A stretch of 64,000 nt of DNA from Porcincola sp945869225 (GCF_052118625.1 NZ_JBQKGW010000003.1:1-64000), one strand, 5' to 3'. Counted from the stretch's first letter, positions 16,837-27,026 are shown. The notes: a model not told the origin generated them from the sequence alone. Translations and numbers: made by a program.

Positions 16837-17829
16837 ATGAATGTTGTATATTCCACAGATAATGGGTATGCGATGCAGTTGGGAATATCCATGATGTCTT
16901 TGTTGAAGAACAATCAAAAACTGATGGAACTGAATTTGATTGTTCTGGATGCGGGAATTCAGGAAGATAACATACGCTATCTAAAAAAAATTGCAGATTA
17001 CTATAAAAGATCAATACAATTTATTCCAATGAATCGCGTGGAAAACTGTTTCCCAATTCCACTGGATGCACATGGGTTCAATTCAATTGTATTTGCCCGG
17101 TTGCTTTTGGGTGACTTAATTGATACTTCTATAGACTCTGTTCTTTACATGGATTGTGATACAGTTGTGAATGGTTCCATCGCAGAATTAGAGCAGCTCT
17201 CCTTCGTAATGGGCGACAAATTGATCGCAGCGGTTCCAGAACTTTATATGCCACCTCGGACAAAAAAGAAGTCGATCGGTTTCAAAAAGTGTGAGACCTA
17301 TTATAATGCAGGAGTTCTTCTGGTCAATCTGAAGGCGTGGAGGAAAGAGCAACTACTGGATTGCTTTGTCTCCTTCTACAGCAAACACAGGAAATCACTT
17401 CTATATAATGATCAGGATGTTATTAATGCCTGCTGTAAAGGAAGAGTCATGAAACTGCCAATGAAGTATAATGTATCAGGTAATCATCCGTGGTTTCCAC
17501 TCTGGTATCTTAGAATGATACAACCGGCATATTTTGAAGGATTACGTCCCCAGGAGGTTTCATTAATGTTAAAATGTCCGGTTATTGTTCACTATATGGG
17601 AGACGAGCGTCCATGGGTTCATGGAAACTCTAATTATTACAGGAACCTTTTTCTTGACTATAAAAAGCATTCATTTTGGCGAAAACAGCCTGACATCCGG
17701 GGAAAAGAAAGATATATGAGGATTTATCATCATATGAATGTCTGCACAAAGTTTTTTCCGCTTGCCAGAACAATCATTACGAACCTGATTGGGATTCACT
17801 TCTATCAGTGGTTCGGGAAAGCAGCATAA
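16837..17829 (+). CDS. Glycosyltransferase family 8
   Basis: The 330-residue retaining glycosyltransferase has the family 8 landmarks NVVYSTDNGYAMQLGISM at the N-terminus, VLYMDCDTVVNGSI (DxD metal site), YYNAGVLLVNLKAWR and the C-terminal HYMGDERPWVHGN. LgtC and GspA in this family transfer galactose or glucose from UDP-sugars. It has a GAGGA ribosome site. It ends 11 bases before the next glycosyltransferase start. Confidence 0.85.
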   Translation: MNVVYSTDNGYAMQLGISMMSLLKNNQKLMELNLIVLDAGIQEDNIRYLKKIADYYKRSIQFIPMNRVENCFPIPLDAHGFNSIVFARLLLGDLIDTSIDSVLYMDCDTVVNGSIAELEQLSFVMGDKLIAAVPELYMPPRTKKKSIGFKKCETYYNAGVLLVNLKAWRKEQLLDCFVSFYSKHRKSLLYNDQDVINACCKGRVMKLPMKYNVSGNHPWFPLWYLRMIQPAYFEGLRPQEVSLMLKCPVIVHYMGDERPWVHGNSNYYRNLFLDYKKHSFWRKQPDIRGKERYMRIYHHMNVCTKFFPLARTIITNLIGIHFYQWFGKAA

Positions 17830-17840
17830 GGTTTGTGGTG

Positions 17841-18761
17841 ATGGTGTACTCCTATTCAATTGTATTGGTTACATATAATAGACTTTCTTTTTTGAAGCTT
17901 TCACTGGAACATGCATTGAACCAGACGATGCCAGCAGAGCATGTAATTGTGGTTGATAATGCCAGCACAGACGGATCTTGGGAATATTTGAAAGAGAAGG
18001 CATCTGTAGAACCACGCATCAGATTACTGAGAGAAAAACAGAATGTTGGTGGTGCCGGGGGGTTCCATGATGGAATTCAGGAAGCTCTCAAATATACGCG
18101 AAGCGGATGGATTTTAGTTATTGATGACGATGCTGTATTAGATGAGTCATGCTGTGAGAAACTAAACCCATTACGTGCACAACATAAGGCGGTTGCCTAT
18201 GCTTGTACGGTCAGACATGGACAGCAGATAGACACGGATCATCGTAGGGATAAAAGAAATAAAAATATTCCAGTAAAGCGATATCAGGAAAAAGAATTCC
18301 TTTGCAGCTACGTGAGTTTCTGTGGGGCGTTGTTTTCAAGAAAGTTAATTCAGGAGGTCGGATATCCATTAAAAGAGTATTTTATTTGGTTTGATGATAC
18401 AGAGTACAGTATGCGTGTTGCGGCAAAAACACCAATTGTTGTAATAACAGATGCATACCTGCAGCATGGGGATCCCAGAGAACCTCTTTCCGTTGCGCCG
18501 GTTGACTGGAAATACTATTATGGGACGAGAAACCACCTGGATTGTTTAATGAGACATCGCAGATATGGAGAATTTTTATCCTTTTTGATAGAAGTCAGTC
18601 TGATCGTTCTATTGCGGAGAATCAAAGCCTTAGTGAATTGCCATGAGCGGAAGAAGAATCTCTATGAGGCAGAACTGTTTTCGGATTCGATTAAGGATGC
18701 TTTAAAATGCAGGCTCGGGATTAACGAAAAGTACAGCTCAGAAAATAAGAAAAAGATATGA
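17841..18761 (+). CDS. Glycosyltransferase family 2 (galactofuranosyltransferase GlfT1-like)
   Basis: The roughly 306-residue enzyme has SIVLVTYNRLSFLKLSLEHA, VVDNASTDGSWEYL, the NVGGAGGFHDGI segment and VIDDDAVLDESC with a DDD metal site. The order VDNAS, NVGGAGGF, DDD is the pattern of galactofuranosyltransferases and related rhamnosyltransferases. Two larger GlfT2-like proteins and UDP-galactopyranose mutase nearby support galactofuranose as donor. The ATG at 17841 is preferred over 17808, which lies within the previous gene. The end overlaps the next start (ATGATG). Confidence 0.75.
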   Translation: MVYSYSIVLVTYNRLSFLKLSLEHALNQTMPAEHVIVVDNASTDGSWEYLKEKASVEPRIRLLREKQNVGGAGGFHDGIQEALKYTRSGWILVIDDDAVLDESCCEKLNPLRAQHKAVAYACTVRHGQQIDTDHRRDKRNKNIPVKRYQEKEFLCSYVSFCGALFSRKLIQEVGYPLKEYFIWFDDTEYSMRVAAKTPIVVITDAYLQHGDPREPLSVAPVDWKYYYGTRNHLDCLMRHRRYGEFLSFLIEVSLIVLLRRIKALVNCHERKKNLYEAELFSDSIKDALKCRLGINEKYSSENKKKI

Positions 18762-20515
18762 TGATATTACAGAATATTCTTCATCCATCTGAATCCATCT
18801 GCAATTGTGAAGAACTGTATTGCCACCAGACCGAAAAGCAGGTGATATTTGATGGCTATTTCAATATATTTTCAGCTTTGAAGTGGCGGCAGTATACAGA
18901 GATTGATGAAGTCAGCCTGGCGATATCTGTCCGTGGTGCGGGAAAGGTTACGCTCTATTCAGAGAAGGGTATAGAAAATCAGATTGAAATCGCTGCCGGG
19001 GTTGAATCTGTGGTGCTCCGCCTTCCTGCGTTGTCAGAACACTTCGCCTTCTGGTTTGGATGGGAGCCGTTGACTGACGATGCTGCTTTTATAGCGGGAA
19101 TATATACTACGGATCGGTCACCGAAAAAGGATGTTCATCTGGCTGCCAATATTTGCACCTATAGAAGAGAGGCTTATGTCAAGAAAAACATCGAGGTCCT
19201 AAAACGTACTATCCTGGAGAATGAGGCTTCACCGCTATATAGTAAGTTGGATTTGTACTTGATTGACAATGGACAAACATTGCAATCATGTGAGTTCTGT
19301 GGAAAAGGGGTACATCTTTTTCCTAATATCAATGCAGGTGGAAGTGGCGGTTTTACAAGAGGCCTTATGGAAATTCAGAAGGATGCCAAAGAGAGAGGGT
19401 ATACGCACGTCATTTTTTTGGATGATGATGCAGTGATTGAGCCGGATGCTTTTATACGTACATATGCTTTGCTCTCCTTTCTTAAAGATGGGTATCAAAA
19501 ATCTGTGGTCGGTGGGGCAATGCTTGATATTGAGACAGGGTACCTGCAGAATGAATCAGGGGCTTTGTACAACAAGGTTTGCTGGAGCGGTTTGGGACAT
19601 GGGATAGATCTCAGAAGCAGGGAGGAAGTCCTGAAAAATGAGAATATCCATTGCTCTGACTATGCAGGGTGGTGGTATGCTTGTTACCCACTTTCTGTAG
19701 CGCGACCAGATAATCTTCCACTTCCATTCTTTATCCATGTTGACGATGTGGAATATGGTATTCGTAATGAGTTAGAAGTTATACTGATGAATGGGATTTG
19801 TATCTGGCATGGTGGTTTCAATGAGCGTTATTCTCAGGCGATGTTATACTATGAGACAAGAAATATGTTAGTGACGAACGTTCTTCGTTTGAGCGATTGG
19901 TCAGCAAAAGATGCAAGGAAGCTTTGTTTTAATACCATTTTGGTTGGAGTATTTCGTTATCTGTATAATACGGGGGATCTGGTTCTGCAAGCGGTAAAGG
20001 ATTTCCTTCTTTGTCCAGACGGATTCATGGGGATCGACCCTGTCGAGAAAAATAGCTGGGTAAGAGAAAATTGTATCAAAATGAAACCAATTGATACAAT
20101 AGACAATAGGAATGGATTAAGAGATGTGATTTTAAAATATGCTGAGGAGCGACGGAATAAGATACCTGTAGAGCGTCGAATCAGCCGAAAAAAATATTTA
20201 CTGACGCTGAACGGGTGGATTTTTCCTGCGCGAAGATGCAAGAAGGACGTAGCATGTTATTCATTTACACAGCCGGACATGAGTGAAATTTATAGGGAAA
20301 AATATGCATACTTTGTAGATCCATATGCGAAGACATTCATACTGACAAGGAAAAGCTATTGCGGAATGTTTCATAACATTGCGTGCTATTTTAAAATCAG
20401 AAAATTGCTTCACAAGTATTATCAGAAAACATGTGCCGCATATCGTAAAGAGGAGAAAAGACTTGAAAGTACGGAATACTGGAGAAAGTATCTGCACATT
20501 GAAGAAGGGGAGTAA
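18758..20515 (+). CDS. GlfT2-like galactofuranosyltransferase (GT2, large form)
   Basis: The 585-residue protein has the GlfT2 architecture: an N-terminal beta-rich domain (about residues 1-125), a GT-A core starting ANICTYRREAYVKKNIEVL, LIDNGQTL, the INAGGSGGFTRGL stretch, IFLDDDAVIEPDAF with the DDD metal site, and FIHVDDVEYGIRNE with the catalytic acidic residues. ICIWHGGFNERYS is also family-like. A roughly 200-residue helical C-terminal part follows. Mycobacterial GlfT2 polymerises galactofuranose from UDP-Galf, so a galactan-like chain is expected. A paralog lies at 22639, with the exporter genes between. Confidence 0.82.
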   Translation: MMILQNILHPSESICNCEELYCHQTEKQVIFDGYFNIFSALKWRQYTEIDEVSLAISVRGAGKVTLYSEKGIENQIEIAAGVESVVLRLPALSEHFAFWFGWEPLTDDAAFIAGIYTTDRSPKKDVHLAANICTYRREAYVKKNIEVLKRTILENEASPLYSKLDLYLIDNGQTLQSCEFCGKGVHLFPNINAGGSGGFTRGLMEIQKDAKERGYTHVIFLDDDAVIEPDAFIRTYALLSFLKDGYQKSVVGGAMLDIETGYLQNESGALYNKVCWSGLGHGIDLRSREEVLKNENIHCSDYAGWWYACYPLSVARPDNLPLPFFIHVDDVEYGIRNELEVILMNGICIWHGGFNERYSQAMLYYETRNMLVTNVLRLSDWSAKDARKLCFNTILVGVFRYLYNTGDLVLQAVKDFLLCPDGFMGIDPVEKNSWVRENCIKMKPIDTIDNRNGLRDVILKYAEERRNKIPVERRISRKKYLLTLNGWIFPARRCKKDVACYSFTQPDMSEIYREKYAYFVDPYAKTFILTRKSYCGMFHNIACYFKIRKLLHKYYQKTCAAYRKEEKRLESTEYWRKYLHIEEGE

Positions 20516-20524
20516 GGGAAACAG

Positions 20525-21301
20525 ATGAGGCACCTGAAAGAAATATACGAATACAGAGACATGGTTGGAAGCCTGGTAAAAAGAGAACTCCGAGGAAAGT
20601 ACGAGAAATCTGTGTTAGGCTTTTTATGGTCATTCCTAAGTCCAATGTTTCAGATTTTAATTTACAATCTCGTATTCACTCATATATTTCAGAATAACAT
20701 GCCTAATTATTATATTTACCTTATGAGTGGAATTTTGACATGGACTTTTTTCTCAGACTCACTTGCGCAGGGAACGGGTGCCATTGTGTATAATGCCGAG
20801 ATGGTCAAAAAAATATACTTTCCAAGAGAAGTTCTTGTAATATCGGAAGTGACAGCAAAACTGGTTAATATGTTGTTGTCGTTTATCGTAATGGCCGTTT
20901 TTCTTGTTATATCAGGAGTCGGATTTAGCGTTCAGTTGATCGTCCTTCCTGTCGTTATTATTATTGAGTATATAATGTGTCTGGGATTTAGTTTAATCGT
21001 ATCCTCAGTTACAGTGTATTTGAGGGATTTGGAATATGTGGTAAATGTAATATTGATGGCCTGGATCTGGGGAACCCCCATTATGTATGCAATTGATGGG
21101 ATACAGGACCCGTTAATGCGCCGTCTCCTTTTTATCAATCCGATGACATCGGTAATTAGCTGTTATCATTATATATTTTATTATCACGTGTTCCCATCGT
21201 TACGAGACATTTTGATACCATTTGCAGAAGCAATGTGTGTGTTAGTAGCGGGTTATTTTATCTTTAAAAAGCTGAACAGAAGATTTGTTGAGGAACTGTA
21301 A
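20525..21301 (+). CDS. wzm: Polysaccharide ABC exporter permease (Wzm/TagG type)
   Basis: The 258-residue ABC-2 permease has six membrane helices and the family N-terminal motif LVKRELRGKYEKSVLGFLW, with SFLSPMFQ in the first helix. It pairs with the ATPase that starts on its last base (TAATG overlap). Together they would move a complete lipid-linked polysaccharide across the membrane, which fits the absence of Wzx or Wzy in the window. AAGGG lies five bases before the ATG. Confidence 0.9.
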   Translation: MRHLKEIYEYRDMVGSLVKRELRGKYEKSVLGFLWSFLSPMFQILIYNLVFTHIFQNNMPNYYIYLMSGILTWTFFSDSLAQGTGAIVYNAEMVKKIYFPREVLVISEVTAKLVNMLLSFIVMAVFLVISGVGFSVQLIVLPVVIIIEYIMCLGFSLIVSSVTVYLRDLEYVVNVILMAWIWGTPIMYAIDGIQDPLMRRLLFINPMTSVISCYHYIFYYHVFPSLRDILIPFAEAMCVLVAGYFIFKKLNRRFVEEL

Positions 21302-22617
21302 TGGTACAAGAAGCAGGACATGGAATAACGGATGATAACATCTCAATTGAAGTTCGAGATGTGACCAAGGACTTTAGAGTTTACAGAGATAAAAGTCATA
21401 CTTTTAAGGATCGGGTTCTCTTTCGGAAGAGAAATGCCTTCAAGAAGCACAGGGTTCTGGATCGAATCAGTTTTACTGTAAAACGAGGGCAGGCACTAGG
21501 CCTGATCGGGCATAACGGGTGCGGAAAAAGTACAACATTAAAACTCCTCAATAAGATTTTATATCCGGATAGTGGTGAAATCGTGATGCATGGAAGGATA
21601 TCCAGCCTCATAGAATTAGGTGCTGGTTTTCATCCTGATATGACGGGGAGAGAAAATATCTATATTAATGCATCAATATTTGGTCTACACAAGAGAGAAA
21701 TCGATAATAGACTAGATGATATAATACGGTTCTCAGAGCTTGAATCGTTTATTGATAACCCTGTACGGACGTATTCATCGGGCATGTATATGAGACTTGC
21801 ATTCTCAATTGCTATAAATGTGGATGCAGATATACTTCTGGTTGATGAGATACTTGCTGTAGGCGATGCTAATTTCCAAAAAAAATGCTTTGAAAAACTA
21901 GAAGATATCAAAAAACATGGGGTGACTATCGTCATTGTATCACATTCCATGGATCAAATAAAAAGCATATGTGATAGTGTGATTTGGCTCGATAAAGGAA
22001 GAATATGCGCTCAGGGAGATGCCGAAGATGTATGTGCAAAGTACCTGGCAGCCATGGATGATATAGCGAGAGAAAGGCATAGAGAAGAACTGCGTGAGCA
22101 AGGCCTTGATGTGCAGGAAGATCCCAATATTCAGTTCCCGATATCACAAATCAGTACTCAATATGGCATTTATTCAAGAAGAAGTGGCAATATGAAGTTT
22201 CGCTTTCAACATATAGCTATGTTGAATGGGAATGGAGAAAAGTGCCAGCGTTTTCATTATGGGGAAAGTCTGATTGTGGACTTTAGTTTCTCTGAATGGA
22301 GTGAAAATTTAGTCGACCCGGATCTGAATATTGTCTTTAATATTTTTCATAGTGATGGAAGATTCTGTAGCCATTTTACGACAAAGCAATCGTCGATCAT
22401 TTTGAAAAAGGGGGACTTAAGGAAGGGAAGGTTTGAGATAAAGGAGATCAGGCTCTCAGAAGGAAAGTACATCCTGGATGCAGTTATTGCTCATGGAGAT
22501 GAAGAAGCATATGACTGCTTATCACACATGATTGAGTTTACAGTGGGCACTCCAGTTAGTTTGGGCACTCAGATAGCAGCTATGGAGAATACCTGGATGT
22601 TTGCCGGTGAAAAGTAA
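21301..22617 (+). CDS. wzt: Polysaccharide ABC exporter ATPase with carbohydrate-binding tail (Wzt type)
   Basis: The 438-residue protein has the nucleotide-binding domain in residues about 10-250: GLIGHNGCGKSTTLKLLN (Walker A), TYSSGMYMRLAFSIAI (signature) and ILLVDEILAVGD (Walker B). A C-terminal domain of about 175 residues (from MKFRFQHIAM, ending VGTPVSLGTQ) matches the Wzt_C immunoglobulin-like fold. In E. coli O9a this fold recognises the terminal modification of the polymer before export, so this transporter probably also checks chain ends. It overlaps wzm and is followed 21 bases later by a GlfT2-like gene. Confidence 0.9.
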   Translation: MVQEAGHGITDDNISIEVRDVTKDFRVYRDKSHTFKDRVLFRKRNAFKKHRVLDRISFTVKRGQALGLIGHNGCGKSTTLKLLNKILYPDSGEIVMHGRISSLIELGAGFHPDMTGRENIYINASIFGLHKREIDNRLDDIIRFSELESFIDNPVRTYSSGMYMRLAFSIAINVDADILLVDEILAVGDANFQKKCFEKLEDIKKHGVTIVIVSHSMDQIKSICDSVIWLDKGRICAQGDAEDVCAKYLAAMDDIARERHREELREQGLDVQEDPNIQFPISQISTQYGIYSRRSGNMKFRFQHIAMLNGNGEKCQRFHYGESLIVDFSFSEWSENLVDPDLNIVFNIFHSDGRFCSHFTTKQSSIILKKGDLRKGRFEIKEIRLSEGKYILDAVIAHGDEEAYDCLSHMIEFTVGTPVSLGTQIAAMENTWMFAGEK

Positions 22618-22638
22618 ATTTATGGATTGGAGAAACAA

Positions 22639-24456
22639 ATGTCAACGAAAAGAATTGTACTGCAAAAAATCGTGTTTCCGGAAGAAGACAATGCGGTTGC
22701 TAATTGGCAGCTTTTCTACAGGGGACCACGACTCGTCAAGGAGAATAAAAGGTTACTGATTCCCGATAAGATGGTTGTGGATTTTGCATCGTATCTGAAT
22801 GGACTATCGTACAGAAAGTGGCATCTGTATACTGGGCTGAATCAGGTTTCTCTGTGTCTAAAAGCAAGGGGAAAGTTTACAGTAAAACTGACAGGATATT
22901 CTCTTGAACCCATTCAGGCAGTCAGAACAGAATATCATAGCCAGACTTTTGATTTGCAGGAGCCAGGAGAAGTCGTGCTGAGCTTTCCGGAAATTCAGGA
23001 TGAATTTATCACATTTGAATTCATATCAGAGGGAGAGTGTGAGTTCTTTGGCGGGTATTATTTCTGTGATTTTGAGAGCGAACAAACCCGGTCTGTGAAT
23101 CTTGCTATTGCAACCACAACTTTTAAAAAGGAGGATTTTATCAAACGTAATATTGATAAAATCCGATCTGAGTTGCTAGAGGGAGATGATGACATTCGTA
23201 ATCACCTTTTTGTAAATGTAGTAGATAATGGCAGGACTTTGAAAAAGGATGAAATTGAATCCCCACATATCAGACTTTTCTACAATGACAATGTCGGAGG
23301 CTCAGGCGGCTTTTCAAGAGGTATGTTGGAATCTATCCATATGGTTCCTGAGATAACAAATGTACTGCTGATGGATGACGATGTCATGGTGTTGCCAGAG
23401 AGTATTCGAAGAACATATACATTGCTCACAGTCTTGAAAGAAGAATACAGGCAATCGTTTATCAGCGGAACGATGCTTGAATTGGATGCAATGTGGGTTA
23501 TGCATGAGGACATAGGACTGGTAAAGCCCAATAAAGATTTCTTCCATGCAAAGCCGATCTATACGGCGACCTGGTTGTCAGACGTACTTCAGTCAAATAG
23601 AGAGTTCCCTTATCACAAACATATGTATTGTGGATGGTGGTATTGTTGTATTCCGGCAAAAACGATAAAAGAGAGAGGCTTATCTCTTCCGTTGTTTATT
23701 CGTGGAGATGATGTTGAATATGGATTAAGGTGTAATCCGCACATTATTACGATGTCAGGCATCTGCGTATGGCACATGGGTTTTGCTGGGAAATTTAGTG
23801 TTCATACTAATTATTATCAGGAATTCCGTAACATGCTGATTGTGAAGGATGCAGGACAGAAGATTCCAGATGTGGATGTTTATGGCAGATGGAAACAAGA
23901 ATGTATGCGAACGGCATTGACGTTCGATTATGGTGGATGGGAGGTTCTTCTTCTGGCACTAGAAGATTATATGAAAGGCCCCTCATTCATTGAGGAAGAT
24001 CATGGAACAGAAATACTCCAAAGAAATAAAAAGTATTCTGAGAAAATGGAACCCCTTTCTTCTATTAAGGGAATCAGTATGTATCTTGATGAACTATTTG
24101 AGCCAGAAAGACAGATGAGCTTTTTCAAGAAAGTAAAGTATTATTTAACTTGGAATGGCCAGAGGTGGATGAGTGATAAGAAGCTCGATGAAGAGCCCAG
24201 TGTACTTCGCCAGGATTGGGATCATAAGCCAGATAAAAATGGTTTTCATAAGAAATTGCTAGTAGTTGATCACATTAATAGAACTGGCCATATGAGGGAG
24301 ATGGATCGACGTAAGTTTAAAGAACTTATTAAGCGTCAGAAGAAAGATATGAAATTATACGAAAAGCAGCATCCGGCTTTGGAAAAATTGTATATAGAAG
24401 CGTACCAATACATGATCAGTGAAGAGTTTTGGAAGAAATATTTGAAATTGGAATGA
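22639..24456 (+). CDS. GlfT2-like galactofuranosyltransferase, second copy
   Basis: The roughly 605-residue paralog of the 18758 gene has an N-terminal beta domain, then the core starting AIATTTFKKEDFIKRNIDKI, VVDNGRTL, NVGGSGGFSRGM, VLLMDDDVMVLPES (acidic metal site) and FIRGDDVEYGLRC. ICVWHMGFAGKFS and the helical C-terminus match as well. Both copies keep the catalytic residues, so they may form different linkages of a galactofuranan or act at different steps. The ATG at 22639 has GGAG seven bases upstream; the TTG at 22627 is a weaker option. The last codons overlap the next gene (ATGA). Confidence 0.82.
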   Translation: MSTKRIVLQKIVFPEEDNAVANWQLFYRGPRLVKENKRLLIPDKMVVDFASYLNGLSYRKWHLYTGLNQVSLCLKARGKFTVKLTGYSLEPIQAVRTEYHSQTFDLQEPGEVVLSFPEIQDEFITFEFISEGECEFFGGYYFCDFESEQTRSVNLAIATTTFKKEDFIKRNIDKIRSELLEGDDDIRNHLFVNVVDNGRTLKKDEIESPHIRLFYNDNVGGSGGFSRGMLESIHMVPEITNVLLMDDDVMVLPESIRRTYTLLTVLKEEYRQSFISGTMLELDAMWVMHEDIGLVKPNKDFFHAKPIYTATWLSDVLQSNREFPYHKHMYCGWWYCCIPAKTIKERGLSLPLFIRGDDVEYGLRCNPHIITMSGICVWHMGFAGKFSVHTNYYQEFRNMLIVKDAGQKIPDVDVYGRWKQECMRTALTFDYGGWEVLLLALEDYMKGPSFIEEDHGTEILQRNKKYSEKMEPLSSIKGISMYLDELFEPERQMSFFKKVKYYLTWNGQRWMSDKKLDEEPSVLRQDWDHKPDKNGFHKKLLVVDHINRTGHMREMDRRKFKELIKRQKKDMKLYEKQHPALEKLYIEAYQYMISEEFWKKYLKLE

Positions 24457-25571
24457 AGATGGATATGGAAAATGCCAATATTGAGTGCTGTACTTGGAGT
24501 AGCAGACATATGAATCACAATTATAAGGTTGATTTAATAAAACTATTTGCTTGCTTTTTAATAATGGCAACCCATTTGTTTATTATAGGGATTGGGCATA
24601 TCGGCCAAAAAGATTATCCGTTTGCTACAGCATGGATTTATGTGGAGGTATTTTTCATAATTAGTGGTTACTTTACAACACAGCATTTTTCTCAAAAAGA
24701 TAGATCTGATACTACTCTGGAAAGGGCATCAATTTGTGCAGTATCATACACAAGAAAAAAGTATTTTCGCCTATTTCCTTATGTTTGCTGTGTGACATTT
24801 GTTCAGTTGACAGTATATGCGATCCACAATGCTATTACCAATCCAGGACAGTTTGGTCTGCATGAAATTGTTAGTTTGTATAAAAAACTTCCGGTAGATA
24901 TTTTGCTACTAAACTCTGCCAGAGCATATGATGTGTTTCCGGATGTAGCGCCACTATGGTATTTGTCGGCAATGATCATTGTATTTCCTGTTTTCTGTCT
25001 GCTGATACAGATGAAATCCGAATCGTTCCTTCGGATACTTTCTATAATAATCCCCATTATTTATTATGGAAAATATGGAGTCAATGCAGACAGAACGTAT
25101 CCAAATGATTTGCTTCGAGGGTTTGTGGACCTCATGATAGGAACTTTTGTATATTATACTAGTGAAGAGTTAAGAAAAAGGGAGAGGGGGAGAGCAAAGG
25201 AAAGGATAATATTCTCGATAATAGAGATTGTTACATTCTTGCTTCCTGTAATAGTTACGTACAAAAATTATGATATGCTTGAGGATACATTGATTATTAT
25301 TGTTATTCATTTAGTAATCGTGTTTAGTGGTGTTTCATTTTGTATAAAGGAAGGAAAAGGTATTTCTAAAATATCGGCATTAAGTTTACCAATTTATATG
25401 TGGCACTGGGTCGTAGGAACAGCTCTATCAACAATTCCTTCTTTTAATTTGCTTCCAACTGTCTATAAGCTGATATGTTACTATGGAGCGACCCTTGTAG
25501 TATCAATTATCAGTGCAAAAATATTTCCTTGTATAGCGTGTAAAAAGTTAGAATGCGAGAAAGAAGTATGA
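24453..25571 (+). CDS. Acyltransferase-3 family membrane protein
   Basis: The roughly 372-residue protein has about ten membrane helices and the acyltransferase-3 landmarks DLIKLFACFLIMATH (conserved His) and VEVFFIISGYFTTQHF. It probably O-acetylates the exported polymer. It is very AT-rich. It overlaps the stop of the GlfT2-like gene, so it belongs to that transcription unit; ATG codons at 24459 and 24465 are alternative starts. Confidence 0.8.
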   Translation: MKMDMENANIECCTWSSRHMNHNYKVDLIKLFACFLIMATHLFIIGIGHIGQKDYPFATAWIYVEVFFIISGYFTTQHFSQKDRSDTTLERASICAVSYTRKKYFRLFPYVCCVTFVQLTVYAIHNAITNPGQFGLHEIVSLYKKLPVDILLLNSARAYDVFPDVAPLWYLSAMIIVFPVFCLLIQMKSESFLRILSIIIPIIYYGKYGVNADRTYPNDLLRGFVDLMIGTFVYYTSEELRKRERGRAKERIIFSIIEIVTFLLPVIVTYKNYDMLEDTLIIIVIHLVIVFSGVSFCIKEGKGISKISALSLPIYMWHWVVGTALSTIPSFNLLPTVYKLICYYGATLVVSIISAKIFPCIACKKLECEKEV

Positions 25572-25846
25572 TGACTGTCTCAATTTGAATAAGTATTATT
25601 CAATAGTCGTATCTATGCGAGACCTTAATGATTTGAGATGGATATTTCATTATCTGGTAACTTTAACAGGATTCTAATTCTTCTTAGATAAGAAACGAAA
25701 AATACGAGATTTATAATAATAGAGTGGCAATGTTCTATTTTCGATCAGTAACGATAATTAATAATCTCTTTTACGATAAAGGGGAGGTTGTTCATTATCA
25801 AGGAAAATCAGACAATGTATAGGCATGGGTATAGAGAGGGAAGAAA
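25572..25846. other. AT-rich intergenic region before glf
   Basis: There is no convincing gene in 275 bases. A perfect TATAAT is at 25712-25717 but without a clear -35, so it is at most a weak promoter candidate for the glf-led unit. No terminator hairpin is seen. It separates the galactofuranosyltransferase/exporter unit from the glf/CDP-sugar unit. Confidence 0.4.
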
Positions 25847-27007
25847 ATGGTTATGTATGATTATCTAATAGTAGGTTCAGGTCTGTTCGGTGCTACTTTT
25901 GCGCACGAGGCGAAAGCAGCGGGAAAGTCAGTGATTGTGATTGACAAGCGGCCGAATATTGCGGGAAATGTCTACACGGAAGATGTGGAGGGAATCCATG
26001 TTCATCGTTATGGTGCACATATTTTTCATACGAATGACAAGGAAGTATGGGACTATGTGAATCGGTTTGCTGTTTTCAACCGATTTACGAACTCGCCTGT
26101 AGCAAATTATCATGGGGAACTGTATTCGCTTCCTTTTAACATGTATACGTTCAACAAGATGTGGGGCGTTGTGACACCACAGGAAGCAACCGCAAAGATT
26201 GAAGAGCAGAAGAAGGATTATATAGCCAGGAAACAGCAGGAAAGGGGATTGTCTGCAGATGCACCATTCGAGCCTCAAAACCTCGAGGAACAGGCGATTT
26301 CTCTGATCGGGACAGATATCTATGAGAAGCTGATCAAGGGCTATACGGAAAAGCAGTGGGGGAGACCATGTACGGAGCTTCCTGCATTCATCATCCGCCG
26401 GCTGCCGGTGCGTCTGACGTTTGATAACAATTATTTCAACGCACTGTACCAGGGAATCCCGGTGGGCGGATACACCCGGATGGTCGAAAGGATGCTGGAG
26501 GGCATTGAGGTCCGGGTGAATGAGGACTATCTGAAGGACAGAGAACACTGGAATCAGATTGCGGAGAAAGTAGTCTTCACGGGGCCGATTGATGCATATT
26601 ATGATTATCGTCTTGGAACGTTGGAATACCGAAGCGTTCGCTTTGAGACGGAGCTTCTTGATACTCCGAATTTCCAGGGAAATGCAGCGGTTAATTACAC
26701 GGACAGGGAGACCCCCTGGACAAGAATCATTGAACATAAGTGGTTTGAGTTTGGAAAAGATGAAAACGGAAATGATCTGTCAAAGACAGTAATCAGCCGA
26801 GAATTTAGCTCTGAGTGGAAACCGGGGGACGAGCCATATTACCCGGTAAATGATGAGAAAAATGGGAAACTTTATGAAGCGTACCGAACATTGGCTAAAG
26901 AAGAGCAACAAGTGTTGTTTGGGGGGCGCTTAGGTGAGTATAAGTACTATGACATGGATAAAGTGATCGGATCGGCATTAGAGTTTTGTAAGAATAAATT
27001 ATGCTAA
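25847..27007 (+). CDS. glf: UDP-galactopyranose mutase
   Basis: The 386-residue flavoenzyme interconverts UDP-galactopyranose and UDP-galactofuranose, the donor for the GlfT-like enzymes upstream. It has the FAD-binding GSGLFGATFAHEAKA at the N-terminus, HRYGAHIFHTNDKEVWDYV, the GYTEKQWGRPCTELP region, and the C-terminal ISREFSSEWKPGDEPYYPV and FGGRLGEYKYYDMD. The gene is a base-composition hybrid: the middle is GC-richer, and the last 250 bases are AT-richer. About 190 bases (26567-26757) are nearly identical to the glf fragment at 38117-38307. A second complete mutase is fused to the ATPase at 47042. Confidence 0.95.
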   Translation: MVMYDYLIVGSGLFGATFAHEAKAAGKSVIVIDKRPNIAGNVYTEDVEGIHVHRYGAHIFHTNDKEVWDYVNRFAVFNRFTNSPVANYHGELYSLPFNMYTFNKMWGVVTPQEATAKIEEQKKDYIARKQQERGLSADAPFEPQNLEEQAISLIGTDIYEKLIKGYTEKQWGRPCTELPAFIIRRLPVRLTFDNNYFNALYQGIPVGGYTRMVERMLEGIEVRVNEDYLKDREHWNQIAEKVVFTGPIDAYYDYRLGTLEYRSVRFETELLDTPNFQGNAAVNYTDRETPWTRIIEHKWFEFGKDENGNDLSKTVISREFSSEWKPGDEPYYPVNDEKNGKLYEAYRTLAKEEQQVLFGGRLGEYKYYDMDKVIGSALEFCKNKLC

Positions 27008-27026
27008 GGATGTTGGGAGATTACTT

